Below, one piece after another: positions 51,201-63,040 of a DNA stretch of 64,000 bases. Below the pieces are notes generated by a model. The model was not told the origin of the DNA. It saw only the letters and a program-made list of their open reading frames with translations, and ran no database searches. The position numbers were made by a program, and so were the translations under genes. Location of the stretch: the NCBI GenBank assembly GCA_013396635.1, contig WBMW01005075.1, positions 1 through 64,000 of the forward strand, given 5' to 3'. Each line of letters begins with the position of its first letter. Within the stretch, counting starts at the first letter, position 1. Source of the DNA: Penelope pileata. Its lineage: Eukaryota; Chordata; Aves; Galliformes; Cracidae.

Positions 51201-53800
51201 GCTGGGTGACCTTTTGCTAACATTTTACCTCCACATGCATTAGTCTGTTTCAGATTAAAGAATTCAAATATTTCTCTCTTGTCATAAAGCTTTTAGCAAT
51301 TTACTAACAGAAATTTCATATTAAAAACAGTATCTGAGAAAGACTTTATTCCAATTTGTTAACAATGTAATTGTACCATTAACTCACAACTGGTTAGGTT
51401 GTTACACCTAAGAAGAAGTATGTCTTAGAGAGCTCTGGAAGAGATAAAAAAAGATTTCCACATTCCTACTTCACTGCAAAGACCGTGTTCCATTACAACA
51501 AAGAAAGGGTTCATTTTGCATTTCCAAGCTCTTTGGAAGTCTAATTTAAGGAGTGAATCAATATTATAGACAAGACCCCGGGGGTGAGGGGGCACGTGTT
51601 AGAAGCAACTGGTAGGACATTCCAGTGAGTGATTTTTTCCCTTAAATAAAGCATAATTTTTATACAGAGTAAGTGAGGAAATCAACTGTGTTATTATTCC
51701 TGCTATGTTCTACAATAATCACATCATATTTTATCATCAGTGAACACTGCAGGCTAGGATGCAGTTTTATGTGAAATTGATCAGTAACTTGCACTGGTAG
51801 AATACCACTGTTAAAAGCAGAAAAAACATCCTAGTGAAAAACTCCTTCCAGGCCTAGCCTGAAAATAGCTAATACAAAAGCTATATTTTACAAAATTATT
51901 TCTACTATAAATCTTTTAAACTTATTAAATATACAGGCATAATATTTCATAATCTTCTTTTTGTTCCTTCCACCTTATGAAAGCTAAACATGAATTCAGT
52001 CTACTAATTGGCTTGTACAGCTTGGTTTTACAGACCTTCACATTCTAGTAGATATAAAAAACAACCACATGCACATGAGATCGCAGTGCCACAGAAACAC
52101 GTCCATCCACTATTAATTAAACCTTCCCCAGCAGGAAGCCCAGCTTCTCCATTCCCACTCACCACTTTGCTTTCAGTGTTTGCAGTGCAGGGATGAAAGC
52201 ACATGGATGGCACAGCTCACAGCACAGGACCACGTGCTCCAGTGCTGGCACGGCTCCACACGCAGGCATGCTGACTGCGGACTGACCTAGGATGCATGTG
52301 CAAGCAGGCAGACGCAGTTTAGTTTTGTTTTCTAGTTGTGAACAGGAGGGACAAAGCTACACAGAATTCAAATATTCCACAGTGCTTACACAGTTTTTTT
52401 TCATAGAGCATTATCACTGTATTGAAATTAGTATCTAAAGAAAGCACTGCAGAACTGCAAGTTGTATCACTTAACAGATTAACATACCAATGGGAGGAAG
52501 ACTACATGTGTAAGACTAAAACCAGGAACTGAATTTAGCAATAGTATGAATATTTTGCAGTGGTGGCAAGAAATTGCTATTTTTACGTACAGAGAAAATG
52601 GATTCTGGTGTGAGGAATTTATAATTGCATACCTTATTCAGACACAAAGCAGTAAGTTTTTAAAAAATCATGCTTTTCAGACCTTCTTATAAAAATTGTT
52701 CATGAAAGTTGCCTATCACAATTACACAGTTTCTGAATTCAGAGCAATGCAGATTTCAGAAATGAATTTGTAGTAAATTAAAGTCAGAGAGTAAAATGTT
52801 GCATTTTTAATTGGTTTTGCATTGTTAATTGATTTTAAGATACAATCTTCATGTCCTACTGATGACATATTACACTGTAGAATGTGGAGACAGATTACAG
52901 ATTCATAAAAGAAACAGAAAAGAATTGCTTTGAAATACTGCTCTGCTAACAAGTTTAAATGACTTGTGTTCCTCCTAAAATAAATCAAGTCAATAATTAC
53001 AAAAAGCAAAAAGAGATCAGAATCCAAGACCCAAACTGTTCTTTCCTGCAGTTTAAGTTCTACTCACAGCAACAGCAACCACAATTATTTGTATGTGAAC
53101 TATTTTAATATAGTATTAAACATGGAACACCAAAAAATTTGGACTCCAAGCACAGTTGCTACTGTCTTTCACCCTTTATTCTGTTCACTGGTTTTATCCT
53201 ATTTTATTACTTTCATTCTCGTCAAAGAGCTCCTTATTGTTCATGTTTCACATAAGTAATATAATGCTAGGTTACACTAACTACAGCAATACCAATTAAC
53301 TTTTGACACAAGGCTCAAGTCTGACAAGTTATGAACAACTCATTATTTTCCACTTTCTAGTAGTCACCGAGCAGTTTTAATAGGATTCAATTTCATTGAA
53401 AGACCGATCTACAATGCTATAGCACTTTTGTACATCTCCAGTTAAGTAGCATTTCTAACGAAAATTCAGTTGAACAGTTTAACATAATAATCAGAATGGA
53501 AAATGTGACAAACTGTCTTGAATCCTGTTTTTTAGAAAGGGCTGAAACACAAAAGCTGTGTGAAATTCTTGTCTAGGAAAGAGATCTCTTGATTGGTGGA
53601 TGTAGTGTTTCTGTTGCTTTTTTCCTCTGAAAGGGTGGGTGACTCTTCCTGGAACCTGCACATTCTTGCTTACTTTTCTTGTTTAAATGAACCAGAACAG
53701 ATTAAATACTGAATTAGTCATGACTCTATTTACCTTCCTTTTCAGGATTCTACAGAAGAGTCTAGTTACACCTTAATAGTCGAAACCTCTTGAAAATTTA
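48290..53800. other. AT-rich non-coding DNA
   Basis: About 5.5 kb without a recognised transposon or supported exon. A minus-strand open frame at 49335-49568 lacks a donor, and a CR1-like start at 48711-48735 is only about 25 bases long. Confidence 0.35.
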
Positions 53801-53814
53801 GGATAATTTAACCT

Positions 53815-53865
53815 GAAACGGGACTCAGGAGGTCATGTGGCCCAACCAACTCCAATCCATATGCT
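53815..53865 (-). mobile_element. very short CR1-like 3'-end remnant
   Basis: GGGACTCAGGAGGTCATGTGGCCCAACCAACTCC resembles the CR1 stretch GGGACCTCAGGAGGTCATCTAGTCCAACC in minus orientation. It abuts a CR1 in the other orientation. Short and worn. Confidence 0.35.
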
Positions 53866-53899
53866 CAGCGCAGAGGTAGCTTTGAAAGTGTGAGTACTT

Positions 53900-54111
53900 C
53901 TAAAAAAGTTTTTTACAGTAAAGGTGGTGAAGCACTGGAACAGGTTGTCCAGAGATGTGGTGGAAGCCCCGTCCCTGGAGACATTCAAGGTCAGGCTGCA
54001 CAGGGCTCTGAGCACCCTGGTCTAGCTGTAAATGTCTCTGTACATTGCATGGGAGTTGGACCATTTGACCTTTAAAGGTCCCTTCCGACTCAAAGGATTC
54101 TATGATTCTAT
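53900..54111 (+). mobile_element. CR1 LINE 3' end, plus orientation
   Basis: It contains the CR1 3' end in forward orientation: GGTGGTGAAGCACTGGAACAGG near 53925, GTGGAAGCCCCGTCCCTGGA near 53960, then TTCAAGGTCAGGCTGCACAGG. It finishes with GGTCCCTTCCGACTCAAAGG and two tail units, ATTCTATG ATTCTATT, at 54097-54112. The protein remnant is VVKHWNRLSRDVVEAPSLETFKVRL-like. It is heavily 5'-truncated. Confidence 0.88.
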
Positions 54112-54114
54112 TTT

Positions 54115-55732
54115 GCTTTAATCCTGAATACGTCTACTTCATATAACTTACTTAAGGATAGCTCCAGGTGAAAACTTACACCTTTTTTAAACATTTCAAC
54201 TACAGAACTACAAAAACTGTTCCTTCCAAATTTAACTTAGTCATTTTCAGTGATGTCCTTGGTTTTCTCCCCTGCAATTTCAAACCTAATTTAAAACACT
54301 GATTGAACATCCTCACGTCCTTTTGATAATAATCACTATCATCTTAGGCAAGAACCGCTGAGTTTCAGCTGTGGTTGCCATAATCTCTGTATTCCTTTTT
54401 ATCTTTTCTTCATAACTTCCTCATGTTTTCTTTTTATATGTTACAAACAACATCTTTTATTGCTATGATTTCCTTAGCTAGCTTCACATAAATTATCAGT
54501 TGAGAAAACAAAGTGGTAGGCTCATTCCTCCAGCTCCAAATGGGTTTTGCTGCTCAGTCTTTCACTTCCTGTCTCAGTCAATTCCACACATTCCATGCCA
54601 CTCTCAATCCTGTAACCAAAACTATTTCAGCAATTTTATCTTATCTGTTACTAATATGCACAATGTCTACTCTAAATTTGTTCCATATTGGTATTTCCAT
54701 AATTTTTATTCTTCTATCTTTCCTATGTTTTCCTCTCTCACAATATATATTGATTTTAATCAGGTAACATTCTTATCCTTGATATTTCATAATGGGTACA
54801 TTTTAGTTTTATGTATATTACTAACAAATCAAATTATTTGCAGTGTATTCTTCAGTTAATGTTTGGAGACCAAAAAAAAGAGATTTTAAAAACAGCTACA
54901 GTAACATGAGATAAGATCAACAACTTTATATGTACAATTTATACATAAAACTCTTTCAGACTCTGAACTGCTTGGGGTAGAGATTATATTATTCTAAGTT
55001 TGAGCATATGAATGATACAACTAATAACAGAAAAGGAATCTAATCAAATTCACTTCAGACAAACATGCATAAACATGGCTACAAAAAAAAAAAGTTTAGC
55101 AATTTCCTGGTTTTTAAATCTGCAGGAATTCTTGAAATTCTTAATTCTCTTCATCTCACTAGTTATTAACAAGAAAAGCAAATTCATCAACTTTAATAAA
55201 TTACATGTAAGTGACTACTCTTTTCTCCCACTAAAACAATGTAAGTTTTATGATCTTACCAACAATCTTCCTGATCTTTGTGTGGTATGCATTAACCCTT
55301 CTTAAAAGATGCAAACGTACATGTAAGTGTCTCACATTCACCTAGATCTGTAAATGAAAACACTAGTCTTAAATTGACTGCTAAGATCTGGGAGAGGACT
55401 TCCATTTCAGAAAGCACGAGTCCAGTGACTATGAAAAAGAAGTCAAAGAATAGCTAAGACAAGGACAGAGTTTAAAGTTGTGTTTTCTTTGGTACATCAC
55501 ATCCTTCCTCATGCTAACAGCTCACAACCACCTGCATACCACAGTTCACTCCCTTCTGTCTGTGCTATTTTTCCTTGGTCTCCACTAGAAACTGAAGCAA
55601 TTGCAATTTCTAGAAAACCTGTAAGAACATTGGTTTTGTTTCTTCTTCTAGTTTGTCCTCCCGCTTCATAAACATAATAGTGGCACGACTTAAGGAGTGG
55701 TGAATTTTATTCTGCAGCCTTTCTTCCTTCTA
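54115..55732. other. AT-rich non-coding DNA
   Basis: No transposon recognised. A possible minus-strand 41-base exon with a donor at about 55258 was noticed but not called. Confidence 0.4.
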
Positions 55733-55734
55733 CT

Positions 55735-55830
55735 GCAGAATGACAAAATGGTTAAGGTTGAAAGGGACTGGGGGAGGCAATCTGGTCCATCCTCCTTGCT
55801 CAAGCAGGTAGAGCTAAAGCAGATGAAAGT
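55735..55830 (-). mobile_element. short CR1 3'-end fragment
   Basis: GCAGAATGACAAAATGGTTAAGGTTGAAAGGGACTGGGGGAGGCAATCTGG and the following TCCATCC...CTTGCTCAAGCAGG match, in order, the reverse complement of a CR1 3' end (AGAATGGTTAAGGTTGGAAGGGACC, then CATCTGGTCCAACC, then TGCTCAAGCAGGG). It is about 95 bases long, including AGAGC at the end. Confidence 0.72.
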
Positions 55831-57464
55831 AAATATTGCATGTTTCCATGGATTTAAAGGAAGAATCAGTACATTTCTCAACAGCTAGCAGAACAAAGGG
55901 CTTGAGGGTGGTTTTTTTGGTAGGTTGGAGGGTTTTTTTTTGTAATGTTTTTATCATCTCTGCTTATCTTTACAGTTTCACTGCTTTTGCGTTGGCTTTG
56001 AAGGACACTTGACAAGTGTTGATGTAGATGTTCTGGATTTCTTTTTTTTTGTAAATATAAATGGATGTTATGCAGTATTAAGGTTTAGTGTATGTACCAG
56101 TAACTTCAAGATAAAATCACTTCAAACAGGATAAGGATTTTAACAAGAACAGCCAAACAAATTCAATTCCATGCTGTGCTGTATTTCCTTTGAAGTCTGT
56201 TCCAAATACCAGTTTCCACCCTTCTTTCCATCCTGCTCTCCTTCATTCTGCTTGAATATTTTCTGCTCCTTTCCAAGCTGATTTTTAGGGCCCACAAAGA
56301 CAGCAGCCAGAGTAACACAACTGAAAGTGAAACAGATTTTACTATCGTTCACACATCTGCAGTGCCTCACTAGATATAGATAAACTTGTAAATTAAAGAA
56401 AGAAATAGGGATTTTATTGCAATCAGAAAAAGTGCTGAAAAAATCCTTGCGGCCATATCACCCATCTTTCTGCTAGCACGTTACTGCATTCTAGCTTATG
56501 CTCCCTGGAAAAGGTTTTCTGTAGAGTATACGTATACATGGGTGGATCTGGGGTGGTGTGGAGAGGGTTGGGCTGTGTGCAAGGAGAGGGGATGAGAATC
56601 AGTCACCACCTTCTCCATTATTTCATATCCCACCTTCAGAAAGAGAAGTATATACAGCTGATTCTTTGTACTAGACTCAGGGATACACGGAAGCCCAACC
56701 ATCCTCTCCTCTCTGGGACATCATTTCAGCAATTGGACTGTATGTTCTCCATAACTCCCAAAAGCACTCTTTTCTTCTTGTTTAATGACAGCAAGGCCTG
56801 ACCTTAAATCATACTGTCCATAATCAATTAACATTCGTGCAAGAGTGCAGGACTTCTATGAAAAACAATCAGCAAAAATGAAACAGTAATTTTTAAAATA
56901 GTTTAAGTCAATAAAACTTGAAACTAATTTCATGGAACGAAGGAAGATACTTCTCTAAGCAAAGGCTTTCTCCTTGATATATTCCAAACTCAGTGCTTTA
57001 TACTCAGTAACAGCATTTTAATGGAAGTATATGAGTATCACAGAGAAACAGATACTCCATATAATTACATATTTTTTAAAACTTTTATTTCCAAAAAGCC
57101 AAAGAGTAAGTTAATTTTCTCTAACAGTGAGGAAATACAAAGGTATTAACATATGGTGCACACGGACAGTGGCATAAGATTAGTTTTGCACCTGTTGCAG
57201 ACCTGTTGGTAGATCAGCACATTACTGTATATTTTTTCCAGTAGCAATAACAACTTGCAGTCTCCAAAGCATTCAAACTCTCCTTTCTCTTCCTTTTTTG
57301 AAAGGATTCAACCTCCACGTAATACTGATAATGCGTAAAACGCTTATTTTTATTTAAAGACACGTACTAAAATAATCGTATTTTGTTTTAGGGCTGCAGA
57401 ACTCTTTTTGCAGTTTTGCAGGCTAACTCACGTATAGTCCACAATTCTCACTTCTCCCTCTAGT

Positions 57465-57496
57465 AAAAAAAAAAAAAAAANAAAAAAAAAAAAAAA
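57465..57496. repeat. poly(A) tract containing an unresolved base (N at 57481)
   Basis: Sixteen A, one N, fifteen A. The N in the middle of a homopolymer most likely marks a place where the assembler joined or polished reads without knowing the true length. No retroelement ends here. Confidence 0.8.
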
Positions 57497-57732
57497 GCTA
57501 ATGCTGAAGGCATATTACCAAATTGGTTCAAAGAAGTAGGAAAAATTGAATGTTAATTTTTTTCAGTTATCTGAAGCCACGATACTGTAGAACGTCAGCA
57601 CTCTCTCTAGTTTCCAAGTATTTTGAGGACCTTAAAAACAGTCACGTTAACAAAAACATTCAAGTTACTTCAGTAAATTCAAAGCTGGCATAGGTTGTGT
57701 TGGAGTGCTTTGAAAACTAGCCATTTTTTATC

Positions 57733-57751
57733 TTTTTTTTTTTTTTTTTTT
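57733..57751. repeat. T19 homopolymer
   Basis: An uninterrupted T run following ATC; no retroelement recognised on either side. Confidence 0.8.
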
Positions 57752-57833
57752 AATGGAGGAAAGGAAGGGCCTAGAATTAGTAAGAATGCATATTTACTTA
57801 CAACCAAACACCTCATTACGACATTCATTATAG

Positions 57834-57861
57834 TATTGTACTATAATACTATAGTACAATA
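57834..57861. repeat. perfect 12-bp inverted repeat with 4-base loop
   Basis: TATTGTACTATA, then ATAC, then TATAGTACAATA. The arms are exact reverse complements, so the strand could form a short AT-rich hairpin. No transposon end or regulatory role can be assigned. Confidence 0.75.
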
Positions 57862-58769
57862 TGGTATCAATATATAATGAGTATAATCTCAAGCTTAGTG
57901 CTGACAAATGTATTTTATCAATTTATCCATCCAGAAGAGATATGCTAAATGCTACTTTTAAAAAATTTTTGTTATATCCGTTTTTGGATTTCCACAGATC
58001 TAGTAAGTACATGCTCTTGGTCTGTGGCTCACCCTTTGATCACATTCCCTTAGTTAAACATGTGTCAGGCTCTTTTCTTCAAAAAGCAGTAAAAACAACA
58101 AGTGTACTTTGTTCTAGACAGATGTAACACTGCTTAGACTTAAAGTTCAGGATAGCTCCAAGTTCTTTGTGACCCCCTGTGGGCCATAAGGGAGCATTAG
58201 CTGCGGTTAAAAAGGCAATGTAAATTTTAAAGCAATTCCACTAGAAAAAAAAATCAAATTATGCTATGTGAGAATTTTCAAGAATTTTTCAAAGCAACTT
58301 TTCCAACTCTAGGTTGAGAAGAAAGCACTGTATCATGCATCATGACACTTCTCATAGTGCACTGTCTTCCCGCATGTTAACCATGCTCAGCCGCACCAAA
58401 GTCTCTACCATTTCTACTCAACTTCAGTGAGCTCTCAGTGCACAACACTTCATTGCTCCTATCTTGGTGTTAATTGCTTTTACTGCTTCCACCTCCCCGT
58501 ATTTGTTTCATGCACTTCTGCTCTTCATTACACCACTCTCCATCAGACATCTTTGTGCCAGCCTAAGTGAGTTTGCCTGGCTACAGTACCCTTGGCAAGG
58601 TCAATGCATTTTAGCAGACAATCTCCTCTGGCCACAGCTGCTGCAACAAAGCAGTTCTCCTGAAAACACTTAGCGTTAAACGTTTCTGTCTGAACAGTGT
58701 CTCAAATACAAGTGCATTTGGAAAGAAATCAAATAGTACCAATTTCAATAATAAGAACTACCTATTCTT

Positions 58770-59167
58770 AGAGGGTCACAAAGATGATCAGAGGGCTGGA
58801 GCATCTCTCCTGTAAAGAAAGGTTGAGGGAGCAGGGCTTGTTCAGCCTGGGGAAAAGGCAGCTCTGGGAAGATGTCACTGTGATCTTCCAGTACCTGAAG
58901 TGAGCTTATAAACAGCAGGGAGACTGACTTTTGACATGGTCTGATAGCAACAGGACAAGAGGGAAAGGCTTTAAACTAAAAGATGGGAGTAGGTTAGACA
59001 TTAGGTGGAAATGCTTTACTCAGAGGGTGGTGAGGCCCTTGCACAGCTGCCCAGAGAGCTGGGGGTGCCCCATTCCTGGAGGTGCTTAAGGTCAGCTTGG
59101 AAGGGGCCCTGGGAAGCCTGAGCTAGTAGGGGGTAGCGCTGCCCATAGCAGGAGGGTTGGAAATGGG
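58770..59167 (+). mobile_element. CR1 LINE 3' part, plus orientation, tail missing
   Basis: It begins with AAGATGATCAGAGGGCTGGAG (KMIRGLE region) and runs through GTTGAGGGAGCAGGGCTTGTTCAGCCTGG, CTTCCAGTACCTGAAG, GGACAAGAGGGAAAGGC, GAGGGTGGTGAGGCCCTTGC and CTGGAGGTGCTTAAGG to GGAGGGTTGGAAATGG. All of these match the CR1 ORF2 end in forward order. The usual last 50 bases and the ATTCTATG tail are absent; other sequence follows from about 59168. The copy is 5'-truncated and has lost its 3' end. Confidence 0.88.
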
Positions 59168-61365
59168 TGGGCTTCAGGCTCACCCATTGGTGAGAAATGG
59201 CTATCTGCATGCCAGCTTAGTTCTCATCAGGCAGTCATTTTCTCTAAACCTGATACATGTTTAGAAACATCAAACTAAAAAGCTTAGTCAAGAACACGTT
59301 AAATGTTAGCCTCCAAAAGTACAGATGATAGGAATATACTGTACTCCAGAAATTCTGAAGCGGTCTAAACATCTTTCTTGTAGCTATATCATTCTACGCT
59401 ATCCCTCTAGGAACAGAACATGTACAGCGTTAAGAAGGATTTTGAGGCCTGGAAAACAAAGGAAAACAATCTAATAAAGAATATATTATTTAATTACTGT
59501 TTGGAAATAAAAAAAGTGACAATGAAAAAATAAAAGTGATACTAGTTATATAAAAGAATCGTTTGAAAACATGGATTAGAACTTCTTTGACACACCACCA
59601 ACCCCATGAATTCTGTCTCACTTTGATGGCAGCTTTGCTGTCTGAGGATTTTCAAAGATATTGTGGAATCTCTATGCCTTTGATACGAACGTTGTGTGCT
59701 TGTTTCTGTGAAAATTGGGCAACAGAAAGGAAGAAGAGAGTAGGAATAGGAATGTGAAGAGGCAAAGCGATCTAGAAACGAGAATAAGAGAAAACAGATC
59801 AGGAATTGTTCGTCTGCTGTAACAAGGACTTCTCCAAATATACAGATACCTTTTATTGACGTTTTTAAGTTGCATCTTGAAATTCACCTTCTCCTATTAA
59901 GTATTCCAAATCTTCAAGTGATACACACTTCTTTTCCAGCAATAATTTCAAATGTTTGTACAAAGTGTTTGTAACATTTGTGTCCTTGTTTTGGAAGAAA
60001 GACGTGCATTTATTTTTTAAGTGTGTGCAATTAGATTCTGAAATTCCTTTATTTAGGACTCAAGGACGGAAAGAGGAAGATGGCGTGCAGTTGAACTCAT
60101 TTGTGCATCTAATGAATTCTGTAGTCAGTTCCACACTGAAAAGACCCTAGGACTGGTAGGTATCAGGGCACACCTAACTCATCATCAGTGGGCAGCCCCC
60201 TAATGTGCTGCAACAGTGCTCCTCCAGACAGCTTAAGCTTGAGACTCTCCTATGACAACACAGCAACTAACACCTTTCTCCATCTTACAAAGGAGGCAAG
60301 TGCACCCTTTAGTGTTGAAGTACTTAATGAAAGAAATATACACAGACCAGAGCTGCCTACAAATCTGGCCCTTGGCAACTTGCTTTGCTGTCAAATCCTG
60401 AATCTCATGACTTATTCCCAAGTATAAGAATTTCCCAGCTCTCTTCATTTCTGTTGATACAGGGAAAGGGAACACAAAAATAATCTAGCCTTTTTAGCCT
60501 TCTTTAAAACTCCACTGCCAGCATTTATGCACAAGAAGAAATCCAAAAAGCCTTAAATCAGTTATTACTGAAAAACCCAGTTCCTAATCCTGACACTTAA
60601 GGAAAGAAAGCGTTTAGAAACACCCCTACAAAGCAATTCTCAAAATATTCTGATTATTCGCAGTGCTGAAAGATTCACTGAGAACACCATAAACTCAGTC
60701 AATAATCATCACAGTGCAATTTTCTTTTCCATTTGAACCACCAGTATGGTTCTGTCTCACGAGGTGGATGGACAGCTTAGTTACTTTGGCTGCATATTTA
60801 CAAGTTCAAAAATGTTGCTCAAGGGGTCAGAAAAAGAAGCAGTTTATCCCACGTATAAATTTCAAGCTAGACAAGTATGTTTATCATTTTTTGCTATATT
60901 TTTGTTTTTGTATTGCCATTTCATTACTACAAGTCTTCAAAATGTACTCTTAGTTACAAGATCTGTCGCATTATGGGAAAAAAATTATTTCTCTTTTCCC
61001 CTTGAAATCTCTTTCTATTACTTCCCTGCCAGCAAATGTGCACTCCTAGAAGTATGTTATTTCATTAATAGTGATTTCATAAAATCACAGCGAACAAGAT
61101 TTGCTCAAGGGCTGTAGGCCATGCCATGGGTTGTGGTTTTCCTGTAAAAGAGGTCATATTTCATGTATTTTAACTGGTGAAAAAGGTCACTTGTAACAGC
61201 TTTTCAAGTTAGCTAAATGCTCATATAAAGCCAAAAGGCGCAAGTTTAGATGCCACATAGTTCCAGATACCAGACTCCTCTCACTTGCAAACAACAGGAA
61301 ACAAGTGAAAATTGCTGCCCTCACATATGCGTGAGGTGATGACCTTCTCTCTCCCATCCAAAGTA
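59168..61365. other. AT-rich non-coding DNA
   Basis: No transposon or supported exon. Several open frames on both strands near 60188-60475 and 60714-61117 lack splice pairs. Confidence 0.4.
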
Positions 61366-61458
61366 CAGAATCATAGAATCATAGAACGGTTCTGGTTGGA
61401 AGGGACCTTAGAGATCATCTTGTTCCAACCCCCCTGCCATGGGCAAGGACACCTCCCA

Positions 61459-61812
61459 CTAGACCAGGTTGCCCAAAGCCCCATCCAGCCTGGCCTTGAA
61501 TACTTCCAGGGAGGGGACATCCACAACTTCTCTGGGCAACCTGTTCCAGTGTCTCACCACCCTCACAGGGAAGAATTTCCTCCTTAGATCTAGTCTAAAT
61601 CTACCCTCTTCCAGTTTATAACCATTACCCCTGGTCCTGTCACTACCTATCCTTGTAAAAAGCCCCTCCCCAGCTTTCCTGTAGGCCCCTTCAGGTACTG
61701 GAAGGCTGCTATCAGGTCCCCCCGCAGCCTTCTCTTCTCCAGGCTGAAGAGTCCTAACTCTCTCAGCCTGTCCTCGTAGGGGAGGTGCTCCAGCCCTCTG
61801 ATCGTCCTCGTG
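61459..61812 (-). pseudogene. CR1 ORF2 C-terminal fragment
   Basis: About 90 codons in one frame end at the ORF2 stop just below 61459, covering GAYRKAGEGLFTR, GSDRTRGNGYKLEEGRFRL and VVRHWNRLPREVV. Nearer the gap the correct frame (KMIRGLEHL) is shifted by one base relative to this one, so at least one indel lies between about 61690 and 61812. The region lies beyond the reverse transcriptase catalytic core. Confidence 0.8.
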
Positions 61813-62368
61813 NNNNNNNNNNNNNNNNNNNNNNNNNNNNNNNNNNNNNNNNNNNNNNNNNNNNNNNNNNNNNNNNNNNNNNNNNNNNNNNNNNNNNNNN
61901 NNNNNNNNNNNNNNNNNNNNNNNNNNNNNNNNNNNNNNNNNNNNNNNNNNNNNNNNNNNNNNNNNNNNNNNNNNNNNNNNNNNNNNNNNNNNNNNNNNNN
62001 NNNNNNNNNNNNNNNNNNNNNNNNNNNNNNNNNNNNNNNNNNNNNNNNNNNNNNNNNNNNNNNNNNNNNNNNNNNNNNNNNNNNNNNNNNNNNNNNNNNN
62101 NNNNNNNNNNNNNNNNNNNNNNNNNNNNNNNNNNNNNNNNNNNNNNNNNNNNNNNNNNNNNNNNNNNNNNNNNNNNNNNNNNNNNNNNNNNNNNNNNNNN
62201 NNNNNNNNNNNNNNNNNNNNNNNNNNNNNNNNNNNNNNNNNNNNNNNNNNNNNNNNNNNNNNNNNNNNNNNNNNNNNNNNNNNNNNNNNNNNNNNNNNNN
62301 NNNNNNNNNNNNNNNNNNNNNNNNNNNNNNNNNNNNNNNNNNNNNNNNNNNNNNNNNNNNNNNNNNNN
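61813..62368. other. assembly gap (556 N)
   Basis: An unbroken run of N inside the CR1 copy. On its flanks the minus-strand protein stops after HPRVL and resumes near KMIRG. In full-length CR1 the reverse transcriptase core between those points is roughly 380 codons by my recollection of the family, about twice the gap length given. Confidence 0.95.
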
Positions 62369-63040
62369 TTCAGGACCCGTGGATGAATCTCATCAGGCCC
62401 CATGGACTTGTATACCTTCAGGTCCTTCAGGTGGTCTCCAACCTGATCTTCACTTATAGTGGGCAGTTCTTCCTTCTCCCACTTCTTACCTTCTCTTGCT
62501 GCAATTTGGGCAGTGTGACTAGAGCCTTTGCCAGTGAAGACTGAGGCAAAGAAGTCATTCAGTATCTCAGCCTTCTCCACATCCCTCGTGACCACGTCTC
62601 CAGTTTCCTTCCGGAGAGGGCCAACATTTTTCCTAGTCTTCCTTTTATCATTGATATACCTGTAGAAATTCTTCTTGTTCCCCTTTATGTCCCTGGCTAG
62701 ATTTAATTCTATCTGGGCTTTAGCTTTCCTAACCTGGTCCCTGGCTGCTCGGACCACCTCTTTGTATTTCTCCCAGCTAACCCATTCCAGTTTCCACTCC
62801 CTATAGACTTTCCTTTTGTGCCCTAGAAAGCCCAGGAGCTCCTTATTCATTTACAGAGGCCTCCTGGCATTCTTGCCCGCTTTCCTTTTTTTTTGGGATG
62901 CACTGCTCCTGGGCTTGGAGGAGATGACCCTTGAATACCAACCAGCTTTCTTGGGCCCCTCTCCCCTCCAGGGCTTTGTCCCAAGACACCCTGCCAAGCA
63001 GATCCCTGAAGAGGTCAATGAGGTCGAGAGGTCAAGAGGT
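62369..63040 (-). pseudogene. CR1 ORF2 fragment: end of endonuclease, linker and start of reverse transcriptase
   Basis: The frame is open from 62850 into the gap. Above it lies a stop (TAA on the minus strand, 62853-62851) exactly where CR1 normally has the Trp of RRPAWMNKEL. Higher still, a T9 run (62886-62894) corresponds to one A too many in the codons for IPKKRKAGKN and shifts the frame. Together these two changes inactivate ORF2 although the rest is well kept. Confidence 0.8.

Larger units (their letters stand above)
55831..58769. other. AT-rich non-coding DNA with homopolymer runs
   Basis: Holds the A-run with an N, the T19 run and the hairpin listed separately. No exon or transposon recognised. 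Confidence 0.4.
61366..63040 (-). mobile_element. CR1 LINE, best preserved copy, interrupted by an assembly gap
   Basis: The 3' end shows two clean tail units in reverse complement (CAGAATCATAGAATCATAGA, 61366 on). The minus strand then gives the ORF2 C-terminus (EEGRFRLDLRRKFF, VVRHWNRLPREVVD, FKARLDGALGNLV, 61459-61700). After the gap it gives the segment between endonuclease and reverse transcriptase (MNKELLGFLGHKRKVYREW, ARDIKGNKKNFYRYINDKRK, DVEKAEILNDFFASVFTGK, SMGPDEIHPRVL, 62372-62850). The end of the endonuclease domain (DLFRDLLGRVSWDKALE) reaches about 63035, where the copy is 5'-truncated. Long open frames and a clean tail make it the youngest-looking CR1 here. Confidence 0.93.

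Noticed and set aside
55259..55299. 41-base minus-strand exon-like stretch (RVNAYHTKIRKIV) with acceptor and donor
   Set aside because: Ends 1 base into a codon, which does not match the candidate exon at 48286, and an overlapping plus-strand frame is equally open.
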